DNA of 64,000 nucleotides, taken from Beta vulgaris subsp. vulgaris (taxonomy: Eukaryota > Streptophyta > Magnoliopsida > Caryophyllales > Amaranthaceae). The stretch lies in the NCBI RefSeq assembly GCF_026745355.1, contig NC_079208.1, forward strand, positions 56,810,633-56,874,632, given 5' to 3'. The notes under the pieces were generated by a model that worked only from the letters and a program-made list of their open reading frames with translations, was not told the DNA's origin and ran no database searches. Shown one piece after another: positions 34,883-48,200 of this stretch. The position numbers and the translations under genes are program-made. Every line of letters starts with the position of its first letter. Positions within the stretch are counted from its first letter, which is position 1.

Positions 34883-36140
34883 ATATAAATAGAGTCTCTT
34901 AACATTGGAGACTCTAAGCGATCGCTCACTCTGCTCATATGTCAGAGACCGCTGTCTGTATCACAATAGAATCGAAATTCATTTGTTTATGGCATTATCT
35001 TTTCCTGAAGGCGGTTGAGTACTTAAGTTGTACCTAGTAGCTACCCAAAAGAGTGATTAGATTGGACAATTAGAGTCAATGATTTGGTTAGAAAATGAAA
35101 AAGTGACATTTGCTTTTTTTTTGGGGAGTGGCTTTTCATTTAACGCAAGTTATCAATTTTTATTCCATGGAATGATGCAGGAAAAATTGGTTGGGCCATA
35201 AAATATGACTTGTGAGGTTGGACTTGTCATATGACCTTGGTCTACAAGTCTACAACTAATATTTCCTCTGCCAGGAAAAAAGAATTTCAGTGTATCTTTG
35301 AAGCTGCTAGTTAGGCGTTTTAGTTGCGGAATTTTGAGAACTTAAATCATATTCTATCAGTTGGTTACACTATTATTAAGTGGTACAAAGTTGTTAAATA
35401 CATAAGTGGAAGTAGTTCAGACTTAATCTAAGCCTAAAATCGTGTTGGGATATGTTAAGTTACTTTGCCAATCAGCTAATATCTTGCTAATTTTGCGATT
35501 ACTCATAAAGTTTGGGATTTTCACATATCTGTTTATTTTATTAGTAAGATTTATGATTTAAACAAAAGTACTACATAATCAATCTTTATTTTCATAAATT
35601 GACGCGTTTATATAAGAGTTTTTACGTTACACTTTAATAGCTTTATGAACTCGTTTTTGTGAATGTATAATTTTCCTTGTGTAGATCTTACGATTGTTTG
35701 TTTATCGAGTCCGACATGAAGATGCACACGAAGTTGACGTTCTTATAAAGTACTGAAAAAAATCATGAAGTGTTAGAAGTATAATAATATGCACTTAATT
35801 CTCATAGATAGAGACACACATTACACTCATAAGACATGTACACAAGTGAATTACTTAAAACAACAATAAATCAATCAGCTTTTTGTAGCCTTAAAGCAAC
35901 AACAAATTTTAGATGCAAAACCAAACATCATATCAAGCACATTTTTGTATTAGAAGAATGAACGAAACAACAATATCACAAATGAAAGCATTTGTAGTAA
36001 ACTATAAAACATACACGTATATAAATTGAAATAAAAACAAAAACCAAAATGCATATATAGTTTTATGAGTTTAACAAATTAAACTTCTTTCAATTTCTTT
36101 AAACACTTGAAAAGACGAAAATACCCCGAACCAATCTTTC
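34883..36140. other. Intergenic / 3' flank of the CYP86A1-like gene
   Basis: AT-rich, no gene or element recognised. The last ~100 bp should include the 3' UTR of the minus-strand P450 gene. Confidence 0.5.
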
Positions 36141-37724
36141 TCATGCACATGCAGCAACACCACCATTAAGCTCTCTAGGCTCCACAAAAACCTTAAGTCC
36201 ATTCTTCATAAACAAAGTCAACGACATCTTTTGTTCAACCCGGTGACCGGGAACCGCCAGTAGCCTGTAACGAAGCAACACAGCTGAAGCCACTGACTTC
36301 ATCTGCAAGTAAGCCAAATCTTTCCCCAAACAAGTCCTAGGGCCCGCATTAAATGCAACAAATTTATACCCATCTTTCGGCGGGTCAAATCTATACCCGC
36401 CTCCAGACTCAGATTCAGACCCAGATCCGCTTAACCACCTTTCAGGTCTAAATTCCATGCAATCTTCACCCCACACAGTTTTCATCCTTCCTACAGAATA
36501 AATTGAGTACGTCACTGTGGACCCCGCAGGAACAAAAGTCCCATCTGGCAAAACGTCGTCGTTTACGACGTACTTAAAATCTTCTGGTACAGAAGGGTAT
36601 AATCGTAAAGTCTCAGCTAATGCTGCTTTAAGATAAACAAGTTTATCAGCTTCATCAAACTCAAGTGGGTCCCTTACCCACTTAGCTGGATCATCGCCAC
36701 GTGTCTGTTTTAGAACCGTTGATATTTCATCAACGATTTTTGCTTCAATTTCGGGGTGGTTCATTACTAACCAAAAAAACCAACTAAGAGCAACTGATGA
36801 CGTGTCACGTCCAGCTAGGACGAAATTCAAAGCGATGCGTTTTAATACATCATCAGCAAATGCATTGCCGTTTTGATCTTTCTTGTTTATAAACCTTGAT
36901 AATAAATCATCAGAAGGGTTTTCTTTTCTTGCGTTAAGTGCACTTGACATGTACTCTTCTACAACTTGTAAACTCTTCTGTAATCTCTTTTCAGCTCCTA
37001 CTTGAAATGTCTTTTTTAACCTCCATAAAAACCCCGGGTATAGTAGCCTTTGAAGGGTAGATTCGGTAGCGGAGTCGAAAGCGGATGCAAACGGGTTATC
37101 GGGTAGATCCGGTGACAAAGTCATCGGGTCTTTCCCAAAAGTCAACCCACAAATATTATCAAAAGTTAGTCTAAGAAGCAAGTCTTGTAAATCAACCGGT
37201 TTTTTTTCATTTTCAGCGGTTTCTAGAATCTTCCAAAGTCGGGTTCGGATAGTCCGGTTTACCCATCGGTTCATAGCTTGACGTAGGGTTCTTGTAGTAA
37301 ACTCAAGTGCTGCGGTTTTACGTTGTAAAAGCCAAGTTTCACCGTCGCTGTTAAAAATTCCTTGACCTAGTAAATCATGAAAAGCAGCTTGCCATTGTGG
37401 GCCCTTAGGGTAATTATCAAAACGTGTACGTAAAATATGCTCTATATTTTTTGGATGGCACGTAACTGTGTAAAACCCTTGCTTGAATGCCAAGAAAGGT
37501 ATGGCAATCGTGCATGTTTGGTATGTAGCCGTCCCACCGGTTCGCCGGAGGTTTCCGGCGATCCAATCGTGGATTCGGTGTTGGTTATTGAATAAATATG
37601 GCAGACTCCCCACCACAGGCCACAGGTTTGGACCTGTACTGAGACGACGAGATAGGTGAGAGAACCATAGCATGTAGGCCGTGATCACGGCCGCCATGCC
37701 TAGGAAAATTTGTATGGAGTCCAT
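36141..37724 (-). CDS. CYP86A1: Cytochrome P450, CYP86A1-like fatty-acid omega-hydroxylase
   Basis: An endoplasmic-reticulum P450 that adds a terminal hydroxyl group to long-chain fatty acids; in Arabidopsis CYP86A1 (HORST) supplies root suberin monomers. It is a single 527-aa exon with no introns, as usual for CYP86A. It has an N-terminal membrane anchor ([16 protein letters not shown]), the oxygen-binding I-helix AGRDTS, the K-helix ETLR, PERW, and the haem loop [10 protein letters not shown] with its Cys ligand. Blocks such as [31 protein letters not shown] and [13 protein letters not shown] are family hallmarks. [15 protein letters not shown] and SPSDDL-type spacing favour CYP86A1 over CYP86A2/4/8. 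Oddities: two extra residues in GGTATYQTC, and a Ser/Gly/Glu-rich insert ([12 protein letters not shown]) before the haem loop. The frame is intact. Confidence 0.95.
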   Translation of the reverse strand: MDSIQIFLGMAAVITAYMLWFSHLSRRLSTGPNLWPVVGSLPYLFNNQHRIHDWIAGNLRRTGGTATYQTCTIAIPFLAFKQGFYTVTCHPKNIEHILRTRFDNYPKGPQWQAAFHDLLGQGIFNSDGETWLLQRKTAALEFTTRTLRQAMNRWVNRTIRTRLWKILETAENEKKPVDLQDLLLRLTFDNICGLTFGKDPMTLSPDLPDNPFASAFDSATESTLQRLLYPGFLWRLKKTFQVGAEKRLQKSLQVVEEYMSSALNARKENPSDDLLSRFINKKDQNGNAFADDVLKRIALNFVLAGRDTSSVALSWFFWLVMNHPEIEAKIVDEISTVLKQTRGDDPAKWVRDPLEFDEADKLVYLKAALAETLRLYPSVPEDFKYVVNDDVLPDGTFVPAGSTVTYSIYSVGRMKTVWGEDCMEFRPERWLSGSGSESESGGGYRFDPPKDGYKFVAFNAGPRTCLGKDLAYLQMKSVASAVLLRYRLLAVPGHRVEQKMSLTLFMKNGLKVFVEPRELNGGVAACA

Positions 37725-37905
37725 GTTTTTATGTAGGGTTTGTGATATATGTGACTATGTGAGTTTTTGGTGCTAATAAGTGTGTTATTGAGTTATGGTT
37801 TTGGTTGATTTAGTGTTTGTTTGAAAGAAGGGATTAAAGAGAGGAGAGTTAGAGTGATGTTGTGATGTTGTGAGGTGAGTGAGAGAAATAATAATGAAAG
37901 GGTTT

Positions 37906-37914
37906 TAATATATA
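37906..37914 (-). promoter_or_regulatory. Possible TATA box of the CYP86A1-like gene
   Basis: The minus strand reads TTATATATT about 185 bp upstream of the ATG. AT-rich context makes this only a plausible candidate. Confidence 0.35.
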
Positions 37915-37989
37915 AGATGGTAGAAGTTGTGAAAAGTATATTTAGGAAGAGTTGTTGAGAATTTTTATGTAGATTGAGTTTTGGGGTTA

Positions 37990-38850
37990 GTAAGAGAATT
38001 ACATTTGCATGGATCTAGTAGTAGTGTACAAGTTTTGCGGTCATGGTATGTACGTACGGTGATTCTGTGAAACTGCTAGTTGTACATTGGTACACGACAG
38101 GAAATAGACAAAGTAGATAACTTAAAAATGGATTGAGTAAACGAACCATGAAAATAAGATCTTAATAAGTATGCACTTACTTAATTATACTGATTAGTTG
38201 CATGCAGCTGACTATATTCCTGACAATAATAATTGTAGCTAATTAATTAATCATCTCTAGAACGATACACTTTAATTTGCTGTGGGCTGATATTGTCATG
38301 CAAAAGTATTTTGTAAAAGGACTTTGAGATCTTTATTTGAAAATTCGAATCCATCTTGCTTATATTATAATATTTTAATTATGTCTTTCTATGGATCACT
38401 AAAATAATAATACATTAATACCGCCTTCAACTCGGATGATTAATCTATGAAACCTTAAAGATAATTGAGCTTGTAAATGATTTTTTTTTTTAAAAAAGGA
38501 AAAAGCTATATGTAGCCCTAAAGACTGTATATAATAAGCTAAAAATGAAAATAAGTTGCATTAATTGATCATTTATTACATTGATTGATGTAAAATTTTT
38601 CCATAAATTCACAATTTATTTCATTTTAAATCTTTTATTATTATTATGTATTTTAGAATGAAAAATTAAAAATGGTTTGTCATAGTTATAATAATAACCA
38701 ATAAAAAATAGGCACGTAAATTTTGGTTGATCAATAATGTTATCCGTGATAGAAATGGTGTATATCAATGATGTGTATGAGATGTTGGTTCATGTTTCCA
38801 TTTTCCGTGTCATGATATATGATTCTTGTTCTTGGGAGTTTACGAGCTTT
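37990..38850. other. Upstream intergenic DNA of the P450 gene
   Basis: No gene or element recognised. Confidence 0.45.
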
Positions 38851-38851
38851 C

Positions 38852-39309
38852 GGCCCTGTTTGGTGATTAGAGTTTAGAGTTTAGAGTTTAGAGGTCAGAG
38901 TTTAGAGTTTGTGGTTAGATGATTACTTTTTTGTTCAGAGGATTTGACTGCTGATTTAAATAATTGTTGTGTAAAGGTGTTTGGTAACACTTAGCTGATT
39001 GTTTAGAGTTTTGTACTTTTTAGAGCATGTAAAATGACATTTATGGACATATGTATTTTTTTAAAACAAATTTTAGTAGTAATTATATGGACAAAATAGT
39101 CATTTATTTTTTCTCTCTCCAAAACTCTCATGAAAAAGCTCTTCTACCCAACTTTTTCAAAAGAGAGTTTTGATTAGAGTTTTCGGTACAAAACTCTCTT
39201 TAGTCCTCTCTCTCACCAAACACCCAAATTAGAGTTTTTATTGGTCAAAACTCTAAACTCTCTCCAAACCTCTAAACTCTCTCTAAAACTCTCTCCCCCA
39301 AACACCCCC
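38852..39309. mobile_element. PIF/Harbinger (Tourist)-like MITE, 458 bp
   Basis: The left end is GGCCCTGTTTGGTGATTAG and the right end CTCTCCCCCAAACACCCCC, inverted copies. The candidate 3-bp target TTC sits at 38849-38851 and 39310-39312. Subterminal tagagtt / aactcta motifs are repeated many times. TTC is an unusual target for this superfamily (normally TAA/TTA), so hAT membership is possible. Confidence 0.6.
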
Positions 39310-40614
39310 TTCTAGTTGCATGTTCTAGCTTATGAATTCTAATTCATTAGCAAAATAAAAATTAAATTAAATGGCCGGAAGACATGATTTTAGTTTGCCG
39401 GCCCACTAACAATTGTCTCCAAGACTCCTTCACACTAGCAATTTTCCACTAATTGTGATCAATGAATTAATGTTCATATATCAATGTCTTCTTACCTTTT
39501 CATATGTATCAATCTCATATTACCACTAGCTTAACATAATTTAAAAAGAATTTAAAAAGAATTGAGTAAAATTTGGAATTACTCTCTATCATCTATTACT
39601 TTACTATTAAATATTCAAATACCTGAGATTTGATCACCATCAATGATATCTATACAAATATATTAAAAGCCATGCGAAAAAAGAAACTGTGCCACGTGGC
39701 GCTTTTCCTATGGAGTTTTAGTTCATGTAATCCATGTACAATAAAAAAAAATTAAGAAATTGCATAGTATAGGATTTGATTTTGAGACCTCAAGTACATA
39801 TACTAAACTTGTAACCACTAGGCTAAGTTGTATTTAGTGTTATTATCATAAAATATTATATTAATAAATGAAATATTTTCTTATCCGGGACATAGCCCGA
39901 ACCTAATAACTAGTTGTCATAGCTAATACTTGTCTTCTATTAGCTTATTTTACACACTTCTCTTAAGTCATATGAAATGATCCCATACACTTCCTACTAT
40001 TGATTATTGAATCTGTTTTATTACGATCTTATGGATTAGACTTTTTGATTTAAAATAGAAAATTGTTTTAGCTGGATATATTAAAATCTAGATATCGATC
40101 AATCTCTGATCTCTAATTAATTTATAATAATATCAAAAGAATTTTTCTGTCAATTTATAATATCAACTCGTATATATCTATACTTATATATTAAAAAGCA
40201 TTATTACATCAATTTACCCTTCCTCGTGGCATTAAACTTTTGAACATTGTGCTTCTATTAGGAAATTAATAATGAACATGATCCATCAATCTGATCACTC
40301 TAGTCGTCTTATATTTCAAAATAAAATATCATATAGTTAGGTTTATATCTCCTTTGAAGCATGCACTCCTTTAAATGGTATGAAGAGAGAATTATAGTTT
40401 TATTTTCTTAATTTATATATTATTCTATCAACATACATATATACATTAGGCTTTTTATTTCCAATCAAAAACTAAAAAAAAAAAAACAATCTTCTAATGT
40501 TTAGTAATTACTTATCACCTTGCTAAATAAAGAACATATATATACCATACGGGTCATTGTTTGTGTCATTCACTAATTATTACTCCATCCATTTCCCCTC
40601 AAAAAAAAAAATTA
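39310..40614. other. Intergenic DNA with Helitron- and SINE-like traces
   Basis: A minus-strand tRNA-like box A (TAGCCTAGTGGTTACAAG) lies near 39815-39832. Helitron-like 5' tips (TCTATACAAATATATTAAAA and TCTATACTTATATATTAAAA) start at about 39648 and 40178. No gene. Confidence 0.35.
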
Positions 40615-40872
40615 CTCCATCCATTTTATTTTAATCTACACACTTACATTTTTCACGCATGTCAATACAAAACTTTAAGGACATATATCTTTAGTTTTGT
40701 ATTTGTAAAAATTATAAAAAGTACATATTAATAAAATACATGTTATGATGAATTTAACAAGATCTCATATGTCTATATTTTCATCCGCGTATAAATCACA
40801 AATGATGGTCAAAGTGAAATTTGTGAATAGTGTAAAATATCAAAGTGTAACAATTAAAATGAAACGGGGGAG
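40615..40872. mobile_element. Stowaway-type MITE, inverted relative of 5005-5259
   Basis: The ends are CTCCATCCATTTTATTTTAA and AAATGAAACGGGGGAG, flanked by TA (40613-40614, 40873-40874). The interior is the reverse complement of the 5005 element over most of its length. Confidence 0.85.
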
Positions 40873-42863
40873 TATAGGTTATATTATTATCTCAAAACAA
40901 TATAAAAATGTCCCTTTACATATATATAACTAACATCATTTTTTGTTTGACAAAGGGTAACAAACATCTTAATATGTGTAAAAATTTGCTTAAATGACTT
41001 GGAGATATGGCCACCAATGATTGGAGTTAATTAAACACTCTTCTTAATTAGACAATTGAGAGAATGTTGTTTATTTTATGCGTGAGAATTAGAGAGAGGT
41101 AGATAGGTGGAGGGAGAAAATCAAGTAGTTAGAGATGGTATAACCATGTTGAGAAATTATGGTTGGTGTAAAGCAAGGAAAACAAATAATTATATCTTCA
41201 AAGAGAAAAGAGACGAAAGTAGAGGAACGAAGAAACAAACGATTATATTTTTTATTTCTCTTGACGTGAAAAAACAAACAAAACAAAGGAAGCTAAAAGT
41301 AGAAAAAAAAAGGAGAGTATGGAATTTTGACTCTTTTGAGGAATCAGTTGTTCAGAGTAGAGGAAAATTAAGCACAAGTAAGCTATAACCAAAAAGCTAG
41401 TTATGTTTGCCTTATGTTAGAAAATTGCCCCACCCAACTAAATTGCCCATAAAAGTTAGTAAGAATTATGTCCGTGATTGAATTATCAGCGATTAGTATT
41501 GCATTTGCGTTCTTCAAGTGTAGTATATATATTTCGGAAAAAAACTTTGTCTACTCATCGGATATACTATCCATTATTAATAAAGACTTGTTGAGGATTG
41601 TGGTAATGGAATCCAACTCAACATAATTAATATTTTTTTAATCCTCTATTAGTAGTGAGTTGTCTACCCGGTGGGTATGTGTAGCAATGTCCGTATATTT
41701 CCCCTTTTTTCTAACAAAAATTATTAAAAGAGACGGTCTAAATATAAAAGTAGACCTAGTCACTAAATGGATTAAACTAATCACTGAAAGAAATTAACCT
41801 AGTTATTATTGGGCAAATTCTCTTTTTAATATTGGGCTTACCATTGCCTAATTTTAATTTAAAAGTAGGCGGTCTCTTACAAAACAAATTTTGTTTCTAA
41901 ATATTTGCAACTTTATGATTATTTTTTTTGTTTTAGAAAATTCTTTATGACTTTTCATGTTGACATGTTTTGGCAATATATTTTTTGTTTCTTTCTTTTG
42001 ATACATTGTTTTTTTTATGTCTCTCCTCTCCTTTCTTGTGCACATTTCAACGTTGTGATTAGTATAAGAAGAGCGGAAGTATATTAATGTGTTTGGAAGT
42101 GACAAGCCTTTAGAATTAAGTTAGTTGTTAGTCATGTGTATTAGATGTTAGCTTTTACCTAGTTATATTACATTGTTTGACTAACTAATTGTACCAGATA
42201 CTAATTTGTGTAGAAGTTTTGGTAATGGAAGTAATTGTAATTGATCATTAGTACTTTATAAGGTAAATATAATGATAATAAAAATATTGAAATAATATAT
42301 AGGCCAGAGTTTTTTTTTTCAGTTGTACATGGTGGTAATAGAATAATAATTTTTACAACTAAGTTTATTCAAAAATTATATTTCTGAGCTCAAATTAAAG
42401 CTCTAATGTGATCATATTTCAACCACACTCCTATCAAGGCTTGAACTTTGCTCCAAATCCTCTCAATAACCAAACATCCTACTTACATATATAGTAGATT
42501 TTAGAATATATGGATATAGGTGTTGCATTTTTCAGTAAGTGATCATTTATGAAATACATTTACTATATGATAGTACTTAAATTAAGTTATGAGTCTTTTG
42601 GTAGGAAATATTGATATACTTCAAAGTTGAGATTATTTTCATACTTTCAGATGGAGGACTACTTTAAACAGACTACCCAAAAGTTAGATTATTTTCATAT
42701 TTTCATACAAGGTATTGTCAAGTCAAATTAACCTCCACGTACCTTTATTCAATGATTTCACTTTAGCATCCTCATACATAAAAAAAAAATATAGTGTAGG
42801 ATTTGAATTTCCTTAGTTGTATTGACTTGTAGTTTAACATATAAATACCTAATGAAGTACTAA
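40873..42863. other. Intergenic DNA, nothing firm
   Basis: AT-rich. Short reading frames at 41107-41388 and 41854-42105 show no recognisable domain. Confidence 0.45.
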
Positions 42864-43590
42864 CTAATGGGCTTTACATGCTAATACATCATGAGATAAC
42901 AAGTATACAAGGGTTACAAACAAATATAGGCCCAAAGGATGATGCCTAACACCCCTCCCCCAATCAAGTTGGAGCGTGGAGGTCACAAATGCCCAACTTG
43001 CGTAATAGATGGTGAAACTGGCGTTTCTCCAAGGCCTTAGTGAATATATCAACAAGTTGTTCGATAGTGGACACATGATGAGTAGAAATAACACTCGCTT
43101 TGAGAGCATCTTGAACATAATGACAATCCACCTCAATATGCATGCTTTGTACGCTCATGGAAGATTGGATTCTAGGCAATATATAATGTGGACTGACTGT
43201 CACAATAGAGTCGCATAGCACGAGGATGAGTGATGCCAAGGCTGAGAAGCAAAACCTTAAGCTAGATCAACTCACAGGTGGTGGTAGTCATAGAGCGATA
43301 TTCAGCCTCGGAGGAACAACGAGAGACAATATGCGGCTTTTTAGTTTTCCAAGACACGGGAAAGTGACCTAGAAACACAAGCCATCAAGTGAGAGAACGG
43401 CGCGTAAGGGGGCAACTATCCCAGAGTCACACCAACCAATCAACTGGAGATCACAATCATTTCAACAGAGAATGCCCTGCCCTAGACAACCCTTCAAATA
43501 GCGAACAGTATGTAGAGTGGCAGTCCCAGTGCTCCTGCCGAGGGATTGCATTAACTGAGCAAAATGTGGACAGTGTAGGCTAGATCGGGT
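42864..43590 (-). mobile_element. Decayed Ty1/copia retrotransposon: RNase H end, polypurine tract, LTR start
   Basis: On the minus strand from about 43590 the frame fragments read LTRPDLAYTVH, then SRCSSEAEYRSM, KHIEVDCHYVQDAL-like and STHHVSTIEQLVDIFTKALE, and end KLGICDLHAPT. This is the classic C-terminus of the copia polyprotein RNase H. Several frameshifts and stops break it. After the stop come a polypurine tract (GGGGGAGGGG) and an LTR start, TGTTAGGCATCATCC, at 42951. The rest of the LTR fades out by about 42864. Confidence 0.88.
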
Positions 43591-43622
43591 CGAGTGAAAG
43601 AGAGATAAATTATTTGTGCATA

Positions 43623-43690
43623 AAATCTTCATTTCTCTTTCTAAAAAAATATTATGTCTTCCTCTCTCTTTCTAAAAAATATATTATGTC
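43623..43690. repeat. Two ~34-bp direct repeats
   Basis: ctctttctaaaaaa-tattatgtcttc is present twice in a row. Confidence 0.7.
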
Positions 43691-43699
43691 TTCCTCTCT

Positions 43700-44000
43700 C
43701 CTTCTTCCCACTGGACCACCAACCCACCACGCACACCAACCGCCACGTTCACCGCCGACCACCACGCCAACCACCACCTTCCCACCGTCCACCACACACA
43801 CCACCACCACCTTCCTACCAACAACCACACACACCACCACCACCTTCACCGACAACCACACAACCACCACTTTCACCACCGTCCACCACACCCACCAACA
43901 ACCTTCACCACCAATCACCTGCCTTTACCACTGCCCGTTCAACGACCACCACACCAAGTCACCAACCACCACCAATCACCAGCAACCAAATAAAAAACCA
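43700..44000. repeat. CAC/ACC-rich low-complexity tract
   Basis: Almost pure Pro/Thr/His-type codons in any plus frame (ccaccacc, cacacc). It looks like expanded simple sequence and not a coding gene. Confidence 0.75.
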
Positions 44001-44066
44001 CCTAGAAAATTCAAACCAAACTCTAAAATCGGATCTAAGAACCAATCGAAAATATTAGAATTTCGA

Positions 44067-44370
44067 GCATCCCGACCCCAACATCAGATCTAGAGAAGCA
44101 TAAAAAGTTTGAGCATCCTGACCCCCACAACCACCAAAATCCCCAAAATCGAACCCGAACCACAGAAAAATCAATCTCCAACCCAAAAATAATCTTCAAC
44201 AACAATAATCTTCAACTACCTCAACATCAGATCTAAGAAAAGCAAAAAAATTTTTAAGCATTCCAACCCCACAACCAACAAAAATCCCCAAAATTGAACC
44301 CAAAAAAATAAACTCCAATCCCAAAAATCATCTTCAACGACAAAAACAAAGAAAATTGAAACTAACCCAC
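44067..44370. repeat. ~150-bp imperfect direct repeat, two units
   Basis: The first unit begins catcccgaccccaacatcag (about 44068) and the second begins at about 44222 after caactacctcaacatcag. Both carry aaaatccccaaaat and the run to atcttcaac. Origin unknown. Confidence 0.65.
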
Positions 44371-44779
44371 ATCGAGTAAACCAGAATTTTGAGAGGAGTC
44401 GATCCCGCGACAGAGGAGATAGAGGTAGAATAGACGGAGGAAAGGAGTTCATGACGGCATTGACCAGTGAAGTTGGCGAGGTTATTTTCCGGCAGATCTC
44501 CTTCTTTGTTGTCTGAATTAATAGCATAAAGGGTTGAGTTTACCTATTTTCCTCCGTCTAAATTCATGGTTAATTGAAGAGAGGAGAGGGGAAAATTTAA
44601 AAAAGAAAATTCATGGTGATTGTTAAAGAAACAAAATCCTAAAAGAATAATGACAGGAGCTAGAGTGGTGGATGGTAGGTGGTGAATCGTGTTTTGAGAG
44701 GAGGAGAGAGAAAGATTGTTATTCTCGTTTCCAGTGCCAAATCAACTCTTTTTTATTGATTTATCTAAAGTTAATAGAT
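44371..44779. other. Intergenic DNA, nothing recognised
   Basis: A minus-strand frame to 44527 has no recognisable domain. Confidence 0.4.
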
Positions 44780-44853
44780 TTTTTTTGATCATATGAGCCA
44801 CGAAGGCGGTACAAAGTACAAAGAAGGGGAGGGGATTCAACTTGTGACATATC
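44780..44853 (-). mobile_element. 5'-truncated SINE, same family as 28537-28633
   Basis: A 10-bp target duplication GTTAATAGAT lies at 44770-44779 and 44854-44863. The minus strand reads ...GTTGAATCCCC... and ends atgatcaaaaaaaa. It is shorter than its sibling. Confidence 0.8.
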
Positions 44854-45146
44854 GTTAATAGATGAGTTAACAGAATTGTACTTTGAATAAGTAAAGTGCG
44901 AATTTTACAACCTGGTGAGTAAACTGCAAACTTGTGCAAAGTTTAATACCCACTTATACCTTAACTCGAAAGATTACTAAGACGTACTATTTGGACCATA
45001 AGAAAAGCCCATATGTGGAAATTACATTAACACCCTTCTAAATGATTAAATTCACTCCAGCGCACTTTAGCAAACCCTTACCATAGTAGCATAACCAAAA
45101 CGCAACTTTCATCGAACAAATTCCCTTTCCAAAAACCCTCAATTCG

Positions 45147-45155
45147 AAACCCTAA
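45147..45155 (+). promoter_or_regulatory. Telo-box AAACCCTAA upstream of eIF3f
   Basis: It lies 53 bp before the start codon, in a CT-rich leader. Telo-boxes are typical of plant genes for the translation apparatus, in line with eIF3f. Confidence 0.55.
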
Positions 45156-45207
45156 TCACCGTTTCTCTCTCCTCTTCTTCATCTTCAACATTCGAAGCTC
45201 TTCATCA

Positions 45208-48200
45208 ATGGCGTCAGGCGAGAAAATGGTGCTTCAGTTCGGAGGTTCGACGTCTCTGAATGTGAAAGTTCATCCATTAGTCATATTTAACATCTGTGAT
45301 TGTTATGTTCGACGACCCGACCAAGCTGAACGGGTCATTGGAACTCTTCTCGGATCTGTTTTACCTGACGGTACTGTTGATGTTCGCAACTCTTACGCTG
45401 TTCCTCATAATGAATTCTCCGATCAGGTTTTTTTTTTCTCTCTCCTCTTTAGTTGCTGTTTTCAGGTTTTTAATTTCATTCTTGAAATTTATGTTTTCTT
45501 TTGTTTGATTTGTTTATTGTTAGTTGTAGATTTGGTTTAATTTGATTATGTTGGATACTTTTGTGAAATCTTTTGTTTCGGATGATTTCGGTACTTTAAT
45601 TGTTAGTAACTTAATGTAATTGTGAAATTGCGGAGAATTATAGTGTACCTTGATTTGTTGCCGTTTTTAATGAATTTGCGAGTTCTTGAGCTGTAAATTA
45701 TTTGATTTTTTGGTATATTTGTGGAAATTTCATGTTTGTTGGTGCCTCCTTGGCTGTGTCAGCTTTGTGGATAAGTATTGAGGTTAAATTTGGTGAGTTT
45801 ATTCGATGCGAGATTGCGGAGAAATTTGATGATGTAGGTTTTTTTGTAGAGCTGTTTTGGTTATGTTGAGCTCTGTTGTTTTGATTTTTATAATTTATTT
45901 GCGTTTTTAGCTTTGTTTGTTATTAGATGAGGAGATCCAAGGCCCTCGGTGTGTAAATAATTGCTATACCGTCTCAGCCTTTTGATTCAAGGATATTGCC
46001 ATGCTTTAACTAAAAGTCCCCTTATACATTAGATCACTCCCGCTTTTCCCCATTATCAACCAAATTAGACTTATTTGGCAATCGTATTAGAAATTAGTAC
46101 CATTTTAAGAGAAGGGGAACTCTTTACAGATATCCCAAGATAGTATACTCTTATTTAACTTTCAAATGGAGGGAGTGGGTAGTTTTGGGCGAATGGACGG
46201 GGTGAGGTTAACGATGTCCTGGTTCCTGGTGAACTGACTTGTTTCGTCATCTTTTCTTATTCTATTAACGGTATACCTTAGCTACAGAGTGCTGAAGTCC
46301 CAGAGGCAATATCTATCGCTGAAGTTAGGAACCCATAAGTGAGATAGATCTTGTTGAACTATGTCCTGTTGGGTGGTTAAATAGTATATGGGCTGTTGTC
46401 AATGCATATTGCATTCTGTATTACCAATTGGCTCTTGGTATTGTTGGAAAATCTCTCAATGTTGTTTAAGACATTGCTTTATATATCTATGAATCGGTAC
46501 TTATATAAGACATCTAGTAGGCATAATAAGCTGTTTCTTATGTGGTTGAGTATTGATTGGACAATCATACTCCAGTTTCTTTTGACATCATCCAGATTCC
46601 AGACGTAGACAGGTGTCTACGATCACTCCTACGGTAGACTGTTGAATTTCTGAAAAAGACATTTCATTGTCTCCATTGTTGCCCAGTATTTCCGCTGCTT
46701 TTTTTAATTGCTATAATTGACTTTTCCACAATTCATGTGGTACCCTTGACCGTAATTTTAGACCGAATAATAAAAAGCAAAACTTAGCATCTAAGATGTG
46801 GTTGGATTTATACACGATTATATCAACATAAAATCAACTTTTTATAAAATATACTAATAGGAATTAGAGATACTAGTGATCAAATTTGTGCGTTGGCAAG
46901 CGTGAAGGTCAAGTTGTAGCGATTGAAATAAAACGGAGGAAGTATGCACAATTTTTTTTATTACCTGGGGTACGTGTGGACAATACATATTTTCTTTGCG
47001 TGCTATGCTTTGATGATTGAGTCTGTTGAACAACTCGTGAACTTGTTTTTCTTTTCTTCTCTGTTTTACATATCATATGCCTTTGTGTTTTTCGATGAGG
47101 TACACTACTATTACATTCGGGGTTTGGTTTATCCCATTGGCTTGTGTATTCAAGTTCTACATTTTTACCCCTTGCAGGTTGCATTGGACATTGAGTATCA
47201 CCACAATATGCTGACATCACATCAAAAAGTGAACCCAAAGGAAGTCATTGTTGGATGGTATGTTCTAAATCAACTATTATCATAATATCTTGGAGCTTCC
47301 TGCAGCCTATCTTGTCATATAAGATATTTGGATAATTGGTTGCCTATGTGAATATTATGACAACACACGTTTCACTTTGAAAGTTGCTTTTGCTATAAGA
47401 GTGTTCATCTTTGTAATAGGCATTTCTATTTTGTTTTGGCTAATGGGTGGTTTTGAAAGGGGTTTACGGCTTCTAGTATTGACTTTTAGTTTAACCATTG
47501 CAATGTGATTTATGGATCAACTTTTGAGCATATGGTGTCAGACTGTCCATACCCTCTTTATTGGCAAAGTGATCCAAGCTAGTTTGCCTGACCATGTTCT
47601 TTCTTCTTTTACTTATCTTCTTCCACCAATCTTCTCTTGCACAAAAATTCTTATTTTTGGTACTCTTGAACTTTATTGATGTTGGGTTGTAAAATCCTTT
47701 GAATGTTGTGGTAGATAATATAGATCTGTCCATGTCTTGATACAACACAGTAGGACATAGCTGCACATGCAAAGTCACCACAGTCTTCCTTGGTGTTTCA
47801 TCTCCCCTTTTGCGTGCTGTGCAGGTATTCGCCGGATTTGGTGTTACAGGAGGTTTGCTCTGATCATGAATTCTATTCTAGAGAGGTTGCAAATCGCTTC
47901 CATCTAACAGTGGATACTACATTCAGAAATGGAGAAGCAACAATAAAAGCCTTTGTTTCTGTTAATTTGTCTCTTGGAGACCAATCACTTGCTGCTCAAT
48001 TCAAGAAATTCCTGCACAGCTTCGGATGTCAGAAGCGGAGAGGGTTGGATGTAGGCGCTTGTTCTTTTGCATTTCTCTTAATAGTTGATCTTGCTAGACT
48101 ATGGTTGACAATGTTAATTTGAAAAAAACTCTGCTATCTTCTGATTTCACTTAATTATGGTTGTAGATGAACTTCTGAAATCAACTATGGCAGACAAAAT

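Noticed and set aside
34501..34892. Cys/Leu-rich reading frames
   Set aside because: They lie inside the Mutator-like MITE and read its gctctgctac tandem repeats and inverted arm.
43614..44093. Pro/Thr/His-rich reading frames resembling an extensin
   Set aside because: Simple CAC/ACC repeats without a signal peptide or the Ser-Pro4 motifs of extensins. They lie next to a decayed copia element.
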